Assembly (NCBI RefSeq): GCF_900156305.1
Contig: NZ_FTPL01000001.1
Span: 1,178,001 to 1,242,000 of the forward strand
Reading direction: 5' to 3'
DNA from: Edaphobacillus lindanitolerans
GTDB taxonomy: Bacteria > Bacillota > Bacilli > Bacillales_A > Planococcaceae
Length of the DNA: 64,000 nt
The position numbers and the translations under genes were made by a program. A model generated the notes under the pieces. The model searched no databases. It had not been told where the DNA came from and saw only the letters and a list, made by a program, of their open reading frames with translations. Positions within the stretch are counted from its first letter, which is position 1, and every line of letters starts with the position of its first letter. Positions 36,312 to 44,796 of this stretch are shown in pieces.

Positions 36312-36422
36312 CCCGACTCCCCCTTTTATCTTAATTAAATGATTATTCTATTAAATATCCTAGCATGAAAGCGTTGCCAACGCCATCCTGTTTTAAAGCG
36401 AAAATAGGTCCGATTGCCCGGA

Positions 36423-36498
36423 CTGCTTAACACCCGGCTCCCTTTGCTTAACACTCGGGACGGTTTGCTTAACACTCGGAAAGCGTTGCTTAACATTC
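36423..36498 (-). repeat. 21-bp array, family A, 4 units
   Basis: Units, read on plus as TTGCTTAACACTC-like, begin at 36423, 36444, 36465 and 36486, exactly 21 bp apart. This is the only array in the window that does not follow a stop codon. Confidence 0.93.
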
Positions 36499-36588
36499 GG
36501 CCCGGATTGATGAAATCCCCGGCCGCTCCGGTCTCCGGCCCCGGCGGAAATCAGCCTCTGGACCTAGTGGAAAATCGGCTTGCCGGCT

Positions 36589-36618
36589 GTTCGAAAAGAA
36601 CGGGTGCCGTCCTATACT
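36589..36618 (+). promoter_or_regulatory. lia operon promoter with inverted repeat
   Basis: TTCGAA (36590-36595), 17 bp, TATACT (36613-36618). The poor -35 is covered by the inverted repeat GTTC-N5-GAAC (36589-36601), as expected for a promoter that needs an activator such as LiaR. Confidence 0.5.
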
Positions 36619-36647
36619 AGGGTTACAACGAAAGGAGGCAGAAACAA

Positions 36648-36992
36648 ATGAAGAAATTTCTGCTCGTCACAATCGGAATCGTCGCCGGCATCACGGTGCT
36701 GGCGAACCTCGGGGCCATCATCGGACTCGTCATCTCAGCCGCCATCATGTATGCGGGGTGGCACTTCTATCACCGCACCGCGTCCGGATTCGGCCGGTTC
36801 TGCTGGGCCGCAGTGGGCATCATCGGCGCACTGACCGCAATCGGCAACATCCCGGCATTCGTCGGCCTGCTCGCCGTCGCCGCCCTCTGGTATGTGTACC
36901 ATAAGTGGAACAACCGCGAAGCCGCCATCCCCGGCACTTCGGATGACCCGTTCGACAACTTCGAACGCGAATGGAGCAAACTGACGAAATGA
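36648..36992 (+). CDS. LiaI-like small membrane protein
   Basis: A 114-residue protein with AAAGGAGG before its ATG. There are about four hydrophobic segments in the first 90 residues (FLLVTIGIVAGITVLANLGAIIGLVISAAIMYAGWHFY, FCWAAVGIIGALTAIGNIPAFVGLLAVAALWYVYH) and a charged C-terminal tail with DDPFDNFEREW. It lies directly before a PspA/LiaH-type gene, in the place where Bacillus has liaI, the membrane anchor for LiaH. Sequence similarity to LiaI is weak, so the role is inferred from position. Confidence 0.65.
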   Translation: MKKFLLVTIGIVAGITVLANLGAIIGLVISAAIMYAGWHFYHRTASGFGRFCWAAVGIIGALTAIGNIPAFVGLLAVAALWYVYHKWNNREAAIPGTSDDPFDNFEREWSKLTK

Positions 36993-37054
36993 TTTTGACC
37001 GGCCGGGACACACCGATACGTGCACCGGCCCACCCAACAAAGGAGGAACCTACA

Positions 37055-37693
37055 ATGAACACACTCTGGAACCGGATCAAATACTCCGTGCAGGCCGACC
37101 TGCACGACCTGCTCGACAAAAAAGAACAGCACAACCCGATCACCATGCTCAATGAATACATCCGCGCGGCGGAGAAGCAGACCGACTCGACCGGCCGCCT
37201 GCTCGACCGTCAGGCGAAGCTGAAGGCGGAGCTGGAGAAGGAACGCACGGAAGCGGCCGCCATGCTTGAAAAGCGCCGGGACCAGCTCGAGCTTGCAGAA
37301 AAGGCGGGCGAGGAAGACCTGGCCGAATTTGCCCGTGACGAAGTGCGGGCGTACGGAACCCGCGTCTCCGAGCTCGAAGGCTCGATCCTTGAGACGGAAA
37401 ATGAATTGATCGCCCTTGAGCGGAAGTTCGAGGAGATGAAGCATAAAGTGAAAGACATGAAGGTCCGCCAGCTGCAGCTCATGGGCAAGGAAAACGCGAC
37501 ACGCGCCCACCGCCGCATGGATGCGGTCATCGGACGGGAGGACAGCGGTCCGGTCGCATCCTATGGCGAAATGCGTGAATACATCGAGAACCTCGGCGGA
37601 CCGAAGCCGCAGGCAGAGGCCGACCGCTCGACGATGGAACGCCGGCTCGATGCACTCACCATCATCGAGGAATGCGAAAAGGAATCCGTTTGA
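37055..37693 (+). CDS. liaH: PspA/LiaH-family envelope-stress protein
   Basis: A 212-residue, almost fully helical protein. The start at 37055 follows AAAGGAGG. The N-terminus LWNRIKYSVQADLHDLLDKKEQHNPITMLNEYIRAAE is the conserved PspA/IM30 amphipathic opening, followed by long coiled coil (about 55-160). These proteins form large rings that protect the cytoplasmic membrane. The gene follows the LiaI-like gene and is followed by a partial terminator, so it is probably the most strongly expressed product of the operon. Confidence 0.87.
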   Translation: MNTLWNRIKYSVQADLHDLLDKKEQHNPITMLNEYIRAAEKQTDSTGRLLDRQAKLKAELEKERTEAAAMLEKRRDQLELAEKAGEEDLAEFARDEVRAYGTRVSELEGSILETENELIALERKFEEMKHKVKDMKVRQLQLMGKENATRAHRRMDAVIGREDSGPVASYGEMREYIENLGGPKPQAEADRSTMERRLDALTIIEECEKESV

Positions 37694-37725
37694 CGGCGAC
37701 ATCCGCTGCAGGATTTTGTACACTG

Positions 37726-37760
37726 AAGGAAGGGGGCGGCGACCCGCCTTCCTTTCTTTT
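37726..37760 (+). terminator. partial terminator after liaH
   Basis: AAGGAAGG... (37726 on) pairs with CCGCCTTCCTT (37744-37754) with a G bulge and is followed by TCTTTT. It may limit read-through into liaFSR so that liaIH RNA is in excess. Confidence 0.65.
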
Positions 37761-37815
37761 ATGAATGAGATTGATTGTTTTTGCCCATCCACCACCCCGA
37801 AAGGAGGAGACGCCG

Positions 37816-38517
37816 ATGAACCGGCTCACGACTGATCAGCTCAGACTCATCCTCATCGGCTTCCTGCTGCTCGTGTTTGCAGAGGCGGCGTTTTCACATA
37901 ACGGGAGCATCGTTTTCGCGCTCCTCGGTGCAGGTTTCATTTATTACGGTCTCCGGAAGCGGCATAAGTGGCTTCTCTGGACCGGGGTGTTTTTCCTCGT
38001 GATTGCGCTGCTGTCCCTCTGGACGCTGCGGTTGTTCGTGTTCGGCATCCTCGCCTATATTTTCTATCAGATGTGGAAGGGCATGCCGTCCGAAGAAATC
38101 ACCCGGCCGCTCCGGGAGTACCGGCCGGAAACGCCGAACGGCATCATCCGCAACCGCCTGTTTTCCGTTCAGTCGACGCCGTTTACGGCATATGAATGGG
38201 AGGATATCCACATCCAGGGGCTGTTCGGGGATCTTCATGTCGACGTGACGGAGACCGTCCTGCCGAAGGGCACATCGTTCATCTCCGTCCGCCAGGGCAT
38301 CGGGAAAATCCGGATCGACGTTCCGTACGAGATTCCGGTGCGCGTGCACTATACGACCCTGCTCGGTGATTCACGCTTGTTCAACCGGCACCGTAGCCGG
38401 CTCGTGAACGAGCAGCTTCATATGAAGGACGGCTACGGCCAGGAGGAACGTCCGGCGGCGGAACTCATCATCACAATCGCCACCTGGTTCGGGGACGTGG
38501 AGGTGTCTCGGAAATGA
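37816..38517 (+). CDS. liaF: LiaF-like membrane protein
   Basis: I take the ATG at 37816, preceded by AAAGGAGGAG, giving 233 residues. About four membrane segments in the first 90 residues are followed by a soluble C-terminal domain with GLFGDLHVDVTETVLPKGTSFISVRQGIGKIRIDVPYEIPVRVHYTTLLGD, the conserved LiaF/DUF2154-type beta domain. LiaF inhibits the LiaS kinase until envelope stress. It overlaps liaS by 4 bp, which supports this role. Confidence 0.87.
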   Translation: MNRLTTDQLRLILIGFLLLVFAEAAFSHNGSIVFALLGAGFIYYGLRKRHKWLLWTGVFFLVIALLSLWTLRLFVFGILAYIFYQMWKGMPSEEITRPLREYRPETPNGIIRNRLFSVQSTPFTAYEWEDIHIQGLFGDLHVDVTETVLPKGTSFISVRQGIGKIRIDVPYEIPVRVHYTTLLGDSRLFNRHRSRLVNEQLHMKDGYGQEERPAAELIITIATWFGDVEVSRK

Positions 38518-39641
38518 AATCATTCATCACACGCGGCTTTCTCCTGTCCTTCCTCTTCCTGCTCATCGCCGGCGGGATTTTGTTCCTGCTGCTCGGCTTT
38601 CCCCAAGAAGACACGTGGATGCCGCTTATCAAAGAAGTACGATACGGCATGCCGCCAGCGGTCTGGATCCTGGCGGTCGCCGTGGCGCTCGGATGGTGCC
38701 TGTCCGCCTGGTCAACGCTGCTCGTCCGCTCGGTCGGGAAGACCGTCGAGCGGCGGCTTGCCCTGCTGACGGGCGGCCGCGATGCACAAACCGGCGAGGC
38801 CGCGCCGCTTCCGAACCAGACGGAGCGCGTGCTGGCTGATGTCGAGAGGCTGCTCGGCACCCAGCGCGAACGGCTCAAGCAGATTTCCGATGAACGAGCG
38901 GAAACCCAGGAGGAACTCGTCCAGGAACGGCTTGTCCAGGAACGCCAGCGCCTCGCGCGCGAACTGCATGACTCTGTCTCCCAGCAGCTGTTTGCCGCTT
39001 CGATGCTTCTGTCGGCAATGGCGGAGAAAGAACGCCAGGAGAAAGGCAGCCCGTCCAAAGTGCTTGAACAGGTGGAGAAGACCGTCCAGCAGGCGCAGGT
39101 CGAGATGAGGGCCCTTCTCCTTCACCTGCGTCCGGCGGCACTCAATGACAAGACACTGGCGGACGGCCTTCGGGAACTGCTCCGGGAACTCGACGAAAAA
39201 GTCCATTTCGCCATCCGCGGCCGCATCGAAGACGTCCCGCTTTCGAAAGGCGCCGAGGATCACCTGTTCCGGATCGCCCAGGAGACGCTGTCCAATGCCC
39301 TGCGCCACGCAAAAGCGACCGAGCTCGATGTCCTGTTCGTCGAACGAGACGGCATTGCGATCTTCCGCGTGCAGGACAACGGCGTCGGCTTCCGGGAAGG
39401 CGACGGTAGGGCCGGCTCCTACGGCCTGCGGAATGTCCGCGAGCGTGCAGTGGAAATCGGCGGCACGTGCAAAGTCGTCTCCGTGCCGTCACAGGGGACG
39501 ATCATCGAAGTGAAAGTCCCCGCTTCCCCTCACCTTGAAGAAGACGGGGCGGAGTCCGGTGAGACGGAAAGACCGTCCGGCGGCGTGGAAGGCACGGCAC
39601 TTCTTAATCTAGAACGCGAAGAAACGGAGGGATCGAGATGA
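38514..39641 (+). CDS. liaS: LiaS-like sensor histidine kinase
   Basis: A 375-residue kinase with two membrane segments in the first 75 residues and almost no extracellular domain, typical of intramembrane-sensing LiaS/VraS kinases. The HisKA_3 H-box reads RELHDSVSQQLFAASMLLSAM. The ATPase shows AQETLSNALRHAKATELDV (N-box) and DNGVGF...GSYGLRNVRERA. Overlapping ATGA junctions with liaF and liaR point to coupled translation. The C-terminal ~40 residues are acidic and probably unstructured. Confidence 0.9.
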   Translation: MKSFITRGFLLSFLFLLIAGGILFLLLGFPQEDTWMPLIKEVRYGMPPAVWILAVAVALGWCLSAWSTLLVRSVGKTVERRLALLTGGRDAQTGEAAPLPNQTERVLADVERLLGTQRERLKQISDERAETQEELVQERLVQERQRLARELHDSVSQQLFAASMLLSAMAEKERQEKGSPSKVLEQVEKTVQQAQVEMRALLLHLRPAALNDKTLADGLRELLRELDEKVHFAIRGRIEDVPLSKGAEDHLFRIAQETLSNALRHAKATELDVLFVERDGIAIFRVQDNGVGFREGDGRAGSYGLRNVRERAVEIGGTCKVVSVPSQGTIIEVKVPASPHLEEDGAESGETERPSGGVEGTALLNLEREETEGSR

Positions 39642-40267
39642 TCCGGGTGATGCTGGCAGATGATCATGAAATGGTGCGGATCGGGGTGTCGGCGTTTTTG
39701 CAGCTGCAGCCGGACATGGAGGTTGTCGGGGAGGCGGCAAACGGGCGCGAGGCAGTGGAGCTTGCGCTCAGGCTCCGGCCCGACATCATCCTGATGGACA
39801 TGGTCATGCCCGAGATGAACGGCGCCGAGGCCACGGCCGCCATTATCCGGGATTGGCCGGAAGCGAGGATCATGGTCGTCACGAGCTTTCTGGACGACGA
39901 CAAAGTGTATCCGGCGCTTGAAGCCGGTGCGGTGAGCTATATCCTCAAGACGTCGAAGGCCCAGCGGATCGCCGATGCCATCCGGGAAACCCTCGGCGGC
40001 CGGACCGTGCTCGAGCCCGAGGTGACGACGAAGATGATGCAGCGCATGCGCGGCGGCGAACGCGCGCTTCATGATGACCTGACCGTCCGCGAGCGGGAGA
40101 TCCTGCTCCTGATCGCCAAGGGCAAGACGAACCAGGATATCGCCGACGACCTGTTCATCGCACTGAAGACCGTCAAGACCCACGTATCCAACATCCTCTC
40201 CAAGCTCGATGTGGACGACCGGACCCAGGCCGCGGTCTATGCTTATCAGAACGGACTGGTAGAATAA
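39638..40267 (+). CDS. liaR: LiaR-like NarL-family response regulator
   Basis: A 209-residue regulator. Receiver residues are ADDHEMVRIG, the Asp in IILMDMVMPEMNG, VVTSFLDDDKVYPALEAGAVSYILKTSKA (VraR/LiaR-type signature including YILKTS), and a LuxR-type helix-turn-helix at the C-terminus (LTVREREILLLIAKGKTNQDIADDLFIALKTVKTHVSNILSKL). It should activate the promoter before the LiaI-like gene when LiaS is released by LiaF. Confidence 0.92.
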   Translation: MIRVMLADDHEMVRIGVSAFLQLQPDMEVVGEAANGREAVELALRLRPDIILMDMVMPEMNGAEATAAIIRDWPEARIMVVTSFLDDDKVYPALEAGAVSYILKTSKAQRIADAIRETLGGRTVLEPEVTTKMMQRMRGGERALHDDLTVREREILLLIAKGKTNQDIADDLFIALKTVKTHVSNILSKLDVDDRTQAAVYAYQNGLVE

Positions 40268-40369
40268 GAAGGGATGCGGGCGGATGTGGCCGGATGATGC
40301 CGGTCCGCCGCCGCACAGCGGCCGGGGCGCCGGGCCCCGCCCAGATCGATGGAAAGCAGGTGTTCTCGC

Positions 40370-40555
40370 ATGAAGCAAAACAGCGGACTCGTCCCGCTTG
40401 CGGCAGTCTTCCTCATCGTGGTCATCATTCTCATGAACCTCGTGTTCCCCGCCCTTGCCTTCCGTTGGAAAATGGTCTTCATCATCGCCATTCTCGGAAT
40501 CACCGGCGCACTGATCATGGCCTGGTCCAAGCGCCGGAAAGACGGCGGAGAGTAA
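40370..40555 (+). CDS. small two-helix membrane protein
   Basis: A 61-residue protein starting at the ATG at 40370, with AAAGCAGG upstream. Two hydrophobic helices (VPLAAVFLIVVIILMNLVF and MVFIIAILGITGALIMAW) are followed by a short basic tail KRRKDGGE. It lies 102 bp after liaR on the same strand and may be the last gene of the operon. No family recognised. Confidence 0.6.
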   Translation: MKQNSGLVPLAAVFLIVVIILMNLVFPALAFRWKMVFIIAILGITGALIMAWSKRRKDGGE

Positions 40556-40675
40556 GCAGGCGCATCGGGTGCCGGAGCGGATTCATTTTGCCGGTGGGTG
40601 AGCAGGGACGGACGGCGAGTGAGCGCTAAAGCGGGCAAGTGGATTCAAAGGGCTGCAACAACTACGACTACATAT

Positions 40676-40702
40676 GAAAAGGCTGCCCGCGGGCAGCCTT
40701 TT
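40676..40702. terminator. perfect bidirectional terminator
   Basis: Four A, then GGCTGCCCGC joined to its complement GGGCAGCC, then four T (40677-40702), between the convergent small membrane gene and the DinB gene. Confidence 0.9.
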
Positions 40703-40704
40703 CT

Positions 40705-41166
40705 TTATTGATCCAAACTGTGGGCGAAGGCATTGAGGAGTCCGGCGTGGACGCCTTCATGCCATACGGTGAACTGAAGCACGGCGTCACCGGTGTTCAT
40801 CTCATGGCCGCCGAGGTTCATCGGGTTGGCGAGCCGGCTGTCGAGCTTCCCTTCGAGCGTTTCTGCGATCCGGTCAGTCTGGGACTTCAGCGCTCCGAGA
40901 ATCTCCTCGGCCGAAGGGACATGGCCGTTCCAGTCCGACGGGCTTGTCCCGGTGTTGAAGAGCGGCGTCCAGTCCGGGTTTTGGATCTCGTAATCCGGAT
41001 CGATCGCTTTCGTGAAGCCTTCAAGCGAAACAAAGATATGTCCGGCATTCCAGCGGACGTTGTTGTTGAAGCCTGCCGGCATCTTGTCCCAGTCCGCCCC
41101 TTCCAGCTTCTTCAGCTGGCCGAGTGTGTAGCCGCGGGCGAATTTCATCTGTTCGATTGTTGCCAC
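40705..41166 (-). CDS. DinB-family protein
   Basis: A 153-residue four-helix-bundle protein. The start is the GTG at 41166 with AGGAGG seven bases upstream; longer in-frame starts are unlikely. The His triad expected of DinB proteins is present: His in RWNAGHIFVSLE, and the two in FTVWHEGVHAG. These proteins bind a metal and include thiol-S-transferase and stress-induced members, but the substrate is unknown. It is monocistronic. Confidence 0.87.
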   Translation of the reverse strand: MATIEQMKFARGYTLGQLKKLEGADWDKMPAGFNNNVRWNAGHIFVSLEGFTKAIDPDYEIQNPDWTPLFNTGTSPSDWNGHVPSAEEILGALKSQTDRIAETLEGKLDSRLANPMNLGGHEMNTGDAVLQFTVWHEGVHAGLLNAFAHSLDQ

Positions 41167-41288
41167 TTCAAATCTCCTCCTGTCTGATCGGTTCCCCTTC
41201 ATTGTGGCGGACCCGGGCGGCATTTTGCAACGAAACTGCGCGTGGCCCGGTGAATAGGGTTCTTTCTGCAAATCCCTCACATCTATAA

Positions 41289-41326
41289 GAAAAAACCGCA
41301 GCCCCTTTCGAGGGACTGCGGCTTTT
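41289..41326 (-). terminator. terminator after the MscS-small protein pair
   Basis: AAAACCGCAG pairs with CTGCGGCTTTT around a CCCCTTTCGAGGG-type loop, next to the stop at 41331. Confidence 0.8.
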
Positions 41327-41330
41327 CGTC

Positions 41331-41642
41331 TTATTCGGGTTTCCCCGGAAACTCTTCGCTCGGAGAGTGGGCGTTGTAGCCCTTGTCGGATGATTTCTCC
41401 GGCCCTTGGGCCTGTTCATCTTCCTCTTCGAGTATCTTTTTTTCCGTTTCTCCGAAAGCAGACTTATCGCCTTTTCCGGTCCGGTCGTTCGAGTACTCCC
41501 GAAATGTGTGCGAGTGGTCGGAGTCGGAAGGATCTGCAAGCGGGAGTTCCCCTTCGTTGCGGTCTCCGCGCTGCGGATCGTAGTCGCGTTTATTCGGATA
41601 GTCTTCGTGCTTATTTGAATAACCGTCTCGTTTATCGGTCAT
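41331..41642 (-). CDS. small hydrophilic protein
   Basis: A 103-residue, highly charged protein with no hydrophobic segment. The start at 41642 (MTDKRDGYSNKHEDYPNKRDY) has GGAGAAG upstream. The composition (Asp, Glu, Lys, Ser, Gly, no Cys) suggests an unfolded, stress-type protein. It overlaps the end of the MscS channel gene by 11 bp, so it is probably translated from the same mRNA. No family recognised. Confidence 0.6.
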   Translation of the reverse strand: MTDKRDGYSNKHEDYPNKRDYDPQRGDRNEGELPLADPSDSDHSHTFREYSNDRTGKGDKSAFGETEKKILEEEDEQAQGPEKSSDKGYNAHSPSEEFPGKPE

Positions 41643-43431
41643 GGTTGTCTTCTCCTTCCCCTTGGTCGAGCGGACGGGTGAAGTTGGCATCGCCAATGCC
41701 GGAATCATACCGGCCCGTCTCCGTGCCGCCCGTGATACCAGTATCTGCCGGGTTGCCGCCGGCCATACCCGTGGCATTGTCCCTTCCGCGTTCAGCGCTA
41801 CGCTTCGCCTCTTGCCCGATATCTTCCCTCGTTCTGCGTGCTTCGTACTTTGACTGTTCCATGCCTTGCTTGGCCTGTTGCTTGGCAGATTCCGATTCCT
41901 GCTTCATCTGCTGCTTTTCCTGTTTCCAGTCCGTTTTAGACACTTCCGTCTGCTGGAGGTCCGTCTCCATCTTGGACAGGTAGCGGGATGCGTGTTCACG
42001 TCCGCCGAGTCCGAAGGCCAGGCCGAATGCAAGCGCCAGACCGCCGAGGATGAGCAGGAACGCGGTGTTGATGATCATCGGGGCGATGCCGAGCTGGCTG
42101 ATCGCCATGAAGAATGCAAATGCGAGGATCGCATATTTTGCGACGAATCGCAGGACATGCGGCTCACCCGAAGCATTCTTCAGGATGCTGCCGACGAAGC
42201 GCTCCGCGAGATTCGCAAGCCAGAAGCCGACTGCAAGGATGACGACTGCGGCGATGACCATCGGCAGATAAGCGAAGATCGCTGTCGCGAGGCCGGTCAT
42301 GAACGCAAGGTTCACGATCTGGAGGGCTTCCGCCACGAACATGAGGATGACGATGATCTGGACGATCGTTCCGATAATGTTCGAGATCGACAGTGACGAC
42401 GAGCCGGAGTCCTTCATGCCCATCTTGCCGGCAAGCGAATTCAGACCGAGGTTGTCCAGGAGCGATACGACGACTCCTTTGAGCCATTTGGCCAGGAACA
42501 CGCCGGCCAGGATGAGCAGGACGGCAACCGCAATGTTCGGAATCATCGCAAGAATGTCATTGAGCATCGCGATCGCCGGCTCCGAGATGCCGCGGATGTT
42601 CAGCGTCTCGAGTGCGGAAATGGTGACCGGGATCATGATCAGGATGAAGACGATCGTCCCGATGGCCTTCGCCAGGCTTGTCCCTTTTACGTAGTCCGAG
42701 ATGTGCATGCGCTGGGCAAGTCTGTTCAGCCCTGCCGCTTCGAGGAACTTCGTCAGGATGTCACGGACGATCTTCGCGACAAGGTACCCGACCGCGAAGA
42801 TGAGCACCGCCCCGACGAGGTTCGGAATGAATGCGAGGAATGCCTGCAGCATGCCTTCGAACGGTCCGCTGATGCCGTGCAGGTTGAGTGCATCCAGCAT
42901 CGCCGGGATGAACAGGAGCAGGATGAGGTAGAAGACGACATTCGCCGCCGTGTCCACCCATTTCGCTTTGTTCACATCCGCCGGTTCCTGACCGGTCCGG
43001 GAAAGCATCCTGTTGAAGTTCACCTTGCCGCCGAGCATCTGGATGCCCTTCTTCGCGAGTGTTGCGATGATCCAGGCGACGAGCAGGATGAGCCCGGCCT
43101 TGATGACGCCCTTCACGAGTCCGGAGAATCCGGCGAAGATCTCGGCGAACGGCTGGGCGACCGGCCCCATGTTCACCATGTTGAAGAAGATCATGAAGGC
43201 GAGAAGCAGAATGCCCCAGAAGACGACCTTCGAAATGATCCGGGTCGGCGTCCACTTTGTTTTGTCCTTCGTCATGTTGACGCGTTCATCGAGGCGTCCC
43301 TTGCGGAGGCCCTTATCGACGACGCTTTCCAAAATCTTTGCAATGATGTAACCGACAATCAGGACGACGAGTCCCAAAAGCAACTCCGGTATCCAATCGA
43401 GATACCGGTTGTAATTCCATTCATCGATCAT
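41632..43431 (-). CDS. mechanosensitive channel-type membrane protein
   Basis: The ATG at 43431 (MIDEWNYNRYLDW) is better spaced from GGGAGG than the GTG at 43440. About 599 residues hold repeated pairs of membrane helices of the conserved TM-helix repeat type, each with motifs like IPNLVGAVLIFAVGYLVAKIVRDIL, IPNIAVAVLLILAGVFLAKWLKGVV and AIVILAVGFWLANLAERFV-like sequence. The final GLAFGLGGREHASRYL is the pore-helix/cytosolic joint seen in MscS-like proteins. A long Gln/Lys-rich coiled tail follows. Function as an osmotic channel is inference. Confidence 0.82.
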   Translation of the reverse strand: MIDEWNYNRYLDWIPELLLGLVVLIVGYIIAKILESVVDKGLRKGRLDERVNMTKDKTKWTPTRIISKVVFWGILLLAFMIFFNMVNMGPVAQPFAEIFAGFSGLVKGVIKAGLILLVAWIIATLAKKGIQMLGGKVNFNRMLSRTGQEPADVNKAKWVDTAANVVFYLILLLFIPAMLDALNLHGISGPFEGMLQAFLAFIPNLVGAVLIFAVGYLVAKIVRDILTKFLEAAGLNRLAQRMHISDYVKGTSLAKAIGTIVFILIMIPVTISALETLNIRGISEPAIAMLNDILAMIPNIAVAVLLILAGVFLAKWLKGVVVSLLDNLGLNSLAGKMGMKDSGSSSLSISNIIGTIVQIIVILMFVAEALQIVNLAFMTGLATAIFAYLPMVIAAVVILAVGFWLANLAERFVGSILKNASGEPHVLRFVAKYAILAFAFFMAISQLGIAPMIINTAFLLILGGLALAFGLAFGLGGREHASRYLSKMETDLQQTEVSKTDWKQEKQQMKQESESAKQQAKQGMEQSKYEARRTREDIGQEAKRSAERGRDNATGMAGGNPADTGITGGTETGRYDSGIGDANFTRPLDQGEGEDNHDR

Positions 43432-43570
43432 GTCCGACACCCTCCCATTTTCGCAGTATAGTAATCTACCTTGCTCTGACTATTCCTGCTACTGGAGAGC
43501 GATAAACATTTTAGGGCCGTTTGGCGATCCTGTTTTCAATCTGCCGGCCTGCATGCCTGCTCCGGGGGAA

Positions 43571-44653
43571 TCAGCTTCCCCATTCCGGATTCTGATTGAT
43601 CTTCTGCTCCTCCATTTCCGGCGTCCTGCCGCCGACGCGTTCGTTCAGGTCACGGATGCAGTCGTCATCGCCGACGACGAGCAGCGTGTCTCCCTCTTCA
43701 AAGCACACGTCGAGATCCGGATTGCTGATCACTTCTTCCCCCCGCATGATCGCGAGCAGGGTGAATCCGTAATCCCGGCGGAGATGGGAGTCTTCAAGGG
43801 ACTTCCCGAGCAGCGGGGAGCCCGATTCAAGCGTGGATTCGCCCACGACAAAGTCCTTCTTGTCCGCCCGCATGAGATTGTTGATATAGTCGGTCCCGGC
43901 CGGCTTCAGCACCGACATCGCGAGTTCCCGCCCGCCGAGGCTCGACGGGTTGATGACCCGCGAGGCACCGGCGCGGAGCAGCACTTCTTCCGACCCTTCC
44001 TTCTCGACACGCGCGGCGACCTTCAGGTCTTCGTTGATGCCTTTTGCGGTCAGGGTAATGAACACATTGTCGGCATCGTTGTCGACGGCCGCGATCAGCC
44101 CTTTCGCTTTATTGATCCTGGCTTTCTCCAGAACCTCATGGTCGGTCGGGTCACCGATCAGCCGGAGGGTCCCCTTGTCGACGAATTGGAGCAGTTCCTC
44201 TTCATCATCATGGACACACAGGATCTTCACCTCTTTCTCCTGGTCGCGGAGCTGGTGATAGACATGCTTGCCGACCCGGCCGAACCCGCAGATGATGATA
44301 TGGTCCTGGAGCTTTTCGATTTCATTGTCCATTTGCTTTTCCCACACTTTCTGCGAAAGCTGTTTTTCAATCAGATAAGAAGCCGCCGTTCCAAGACCAT
44401 ACGTCACGATCCCCGCACCGAGCGGCACAAGGAAAAGGGCGAACCGCCTCCCGTCTTCCGTCACGGGATACATATCTCCGTAGCCGATCGTCATGACGGA
44501 AATGATTGTCATCCAGAGCGAATCAAAAAAGCTCAGGTCTTCCAAAAACATGAACCCGATCACCGCGGTGCTTATCAGGATGAGGATGGCGGCCAGCAGA
44601 AAAATCAGCCGCCGGTATCCGACCGGAATATCCAGCCAGCGCTTTTTGAACAT
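43571..44653 (-). CDS. potassium channel with RCK/TrkA domain
   Basis: A 360-residue channel: two membrane helices flanking the selectivity filter TIGYGDMYPV (residues ~57-66), then an RCK (TrkA-N) domain with the nucleotide motif IIICGFGRVGKHVYHQL and a TrkA-C domain (about 245-325; FVVGESTLESGSPLLGKSLEDSHL...). The layout matches YugO/MthK-type K+ channels gated by cytosolic ligand. It is monocistronic. An ATG at 44653 follows GAAAGAAGG. Confidence 0.92.
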   Translation of the reverse strand: MFKKRWLDIPVGYRRLIFLLAAILILISTAVIGFMFLEDLSFFDSLWMTIISVMTIGYGDMYPVTEDGRRFALFLVPLGAGIVTYGLGTAASYLIEKQLSQKVWEKQMDNEIEKLQDHIIICGFGRVGKHVYHQLRDQEKEVKILCVHDDEEELLQFVDKGTLRLIGDPTDHEVLEKARINKAKGLIAAVDNDADNVFITLTAKGINEDLKVAARVEKEGSEEVLLRAGASRVINPSSLGGRELAMSVLKPAGTDYINNLMRADKKDFVVGESTLESGSPLLGKSLEDSHLRRDYGFTLLAIMRGEEVISNPDLDVCFEEGDTLLVVGDDDCIRDLNERVGGRTPEMEEQKINQNPEWGS

Positions 44654-44796
44654 GGCAATCCTTCTTTCCCGGAATCTGTTTCACTTTAAAGATACCCGGG
44701 CAAGCGGCCGGGTAACCGGACCGCCCTGCACATGCACGAATTTCCGCGGCAACCCCCGCCCGGACTTTTCGTCTTATCGGGAAAGGGGGTGGCGGC

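Larger units (their letters stand above)
36312..36647. other. 336-bp divergent control region between thiolase and lia operons
   Basis: From left: an AT-rich stretch (36328-36362) likely holding the minus-strand thiolase promoter, with AATGATTATTC as a weak FadR-like half site; a four-unit 21-bp array (36423-36498); and the lia promoter with a small inverted repeat (36589-36618). I see no gene here. Confidence 0.6.

Noticed and set aside
36331-36350. Second FadR site before thiolase
   Set aside because: Only AATGATTATTC matches; the other half differs at several positions, so I only mention it as weak.
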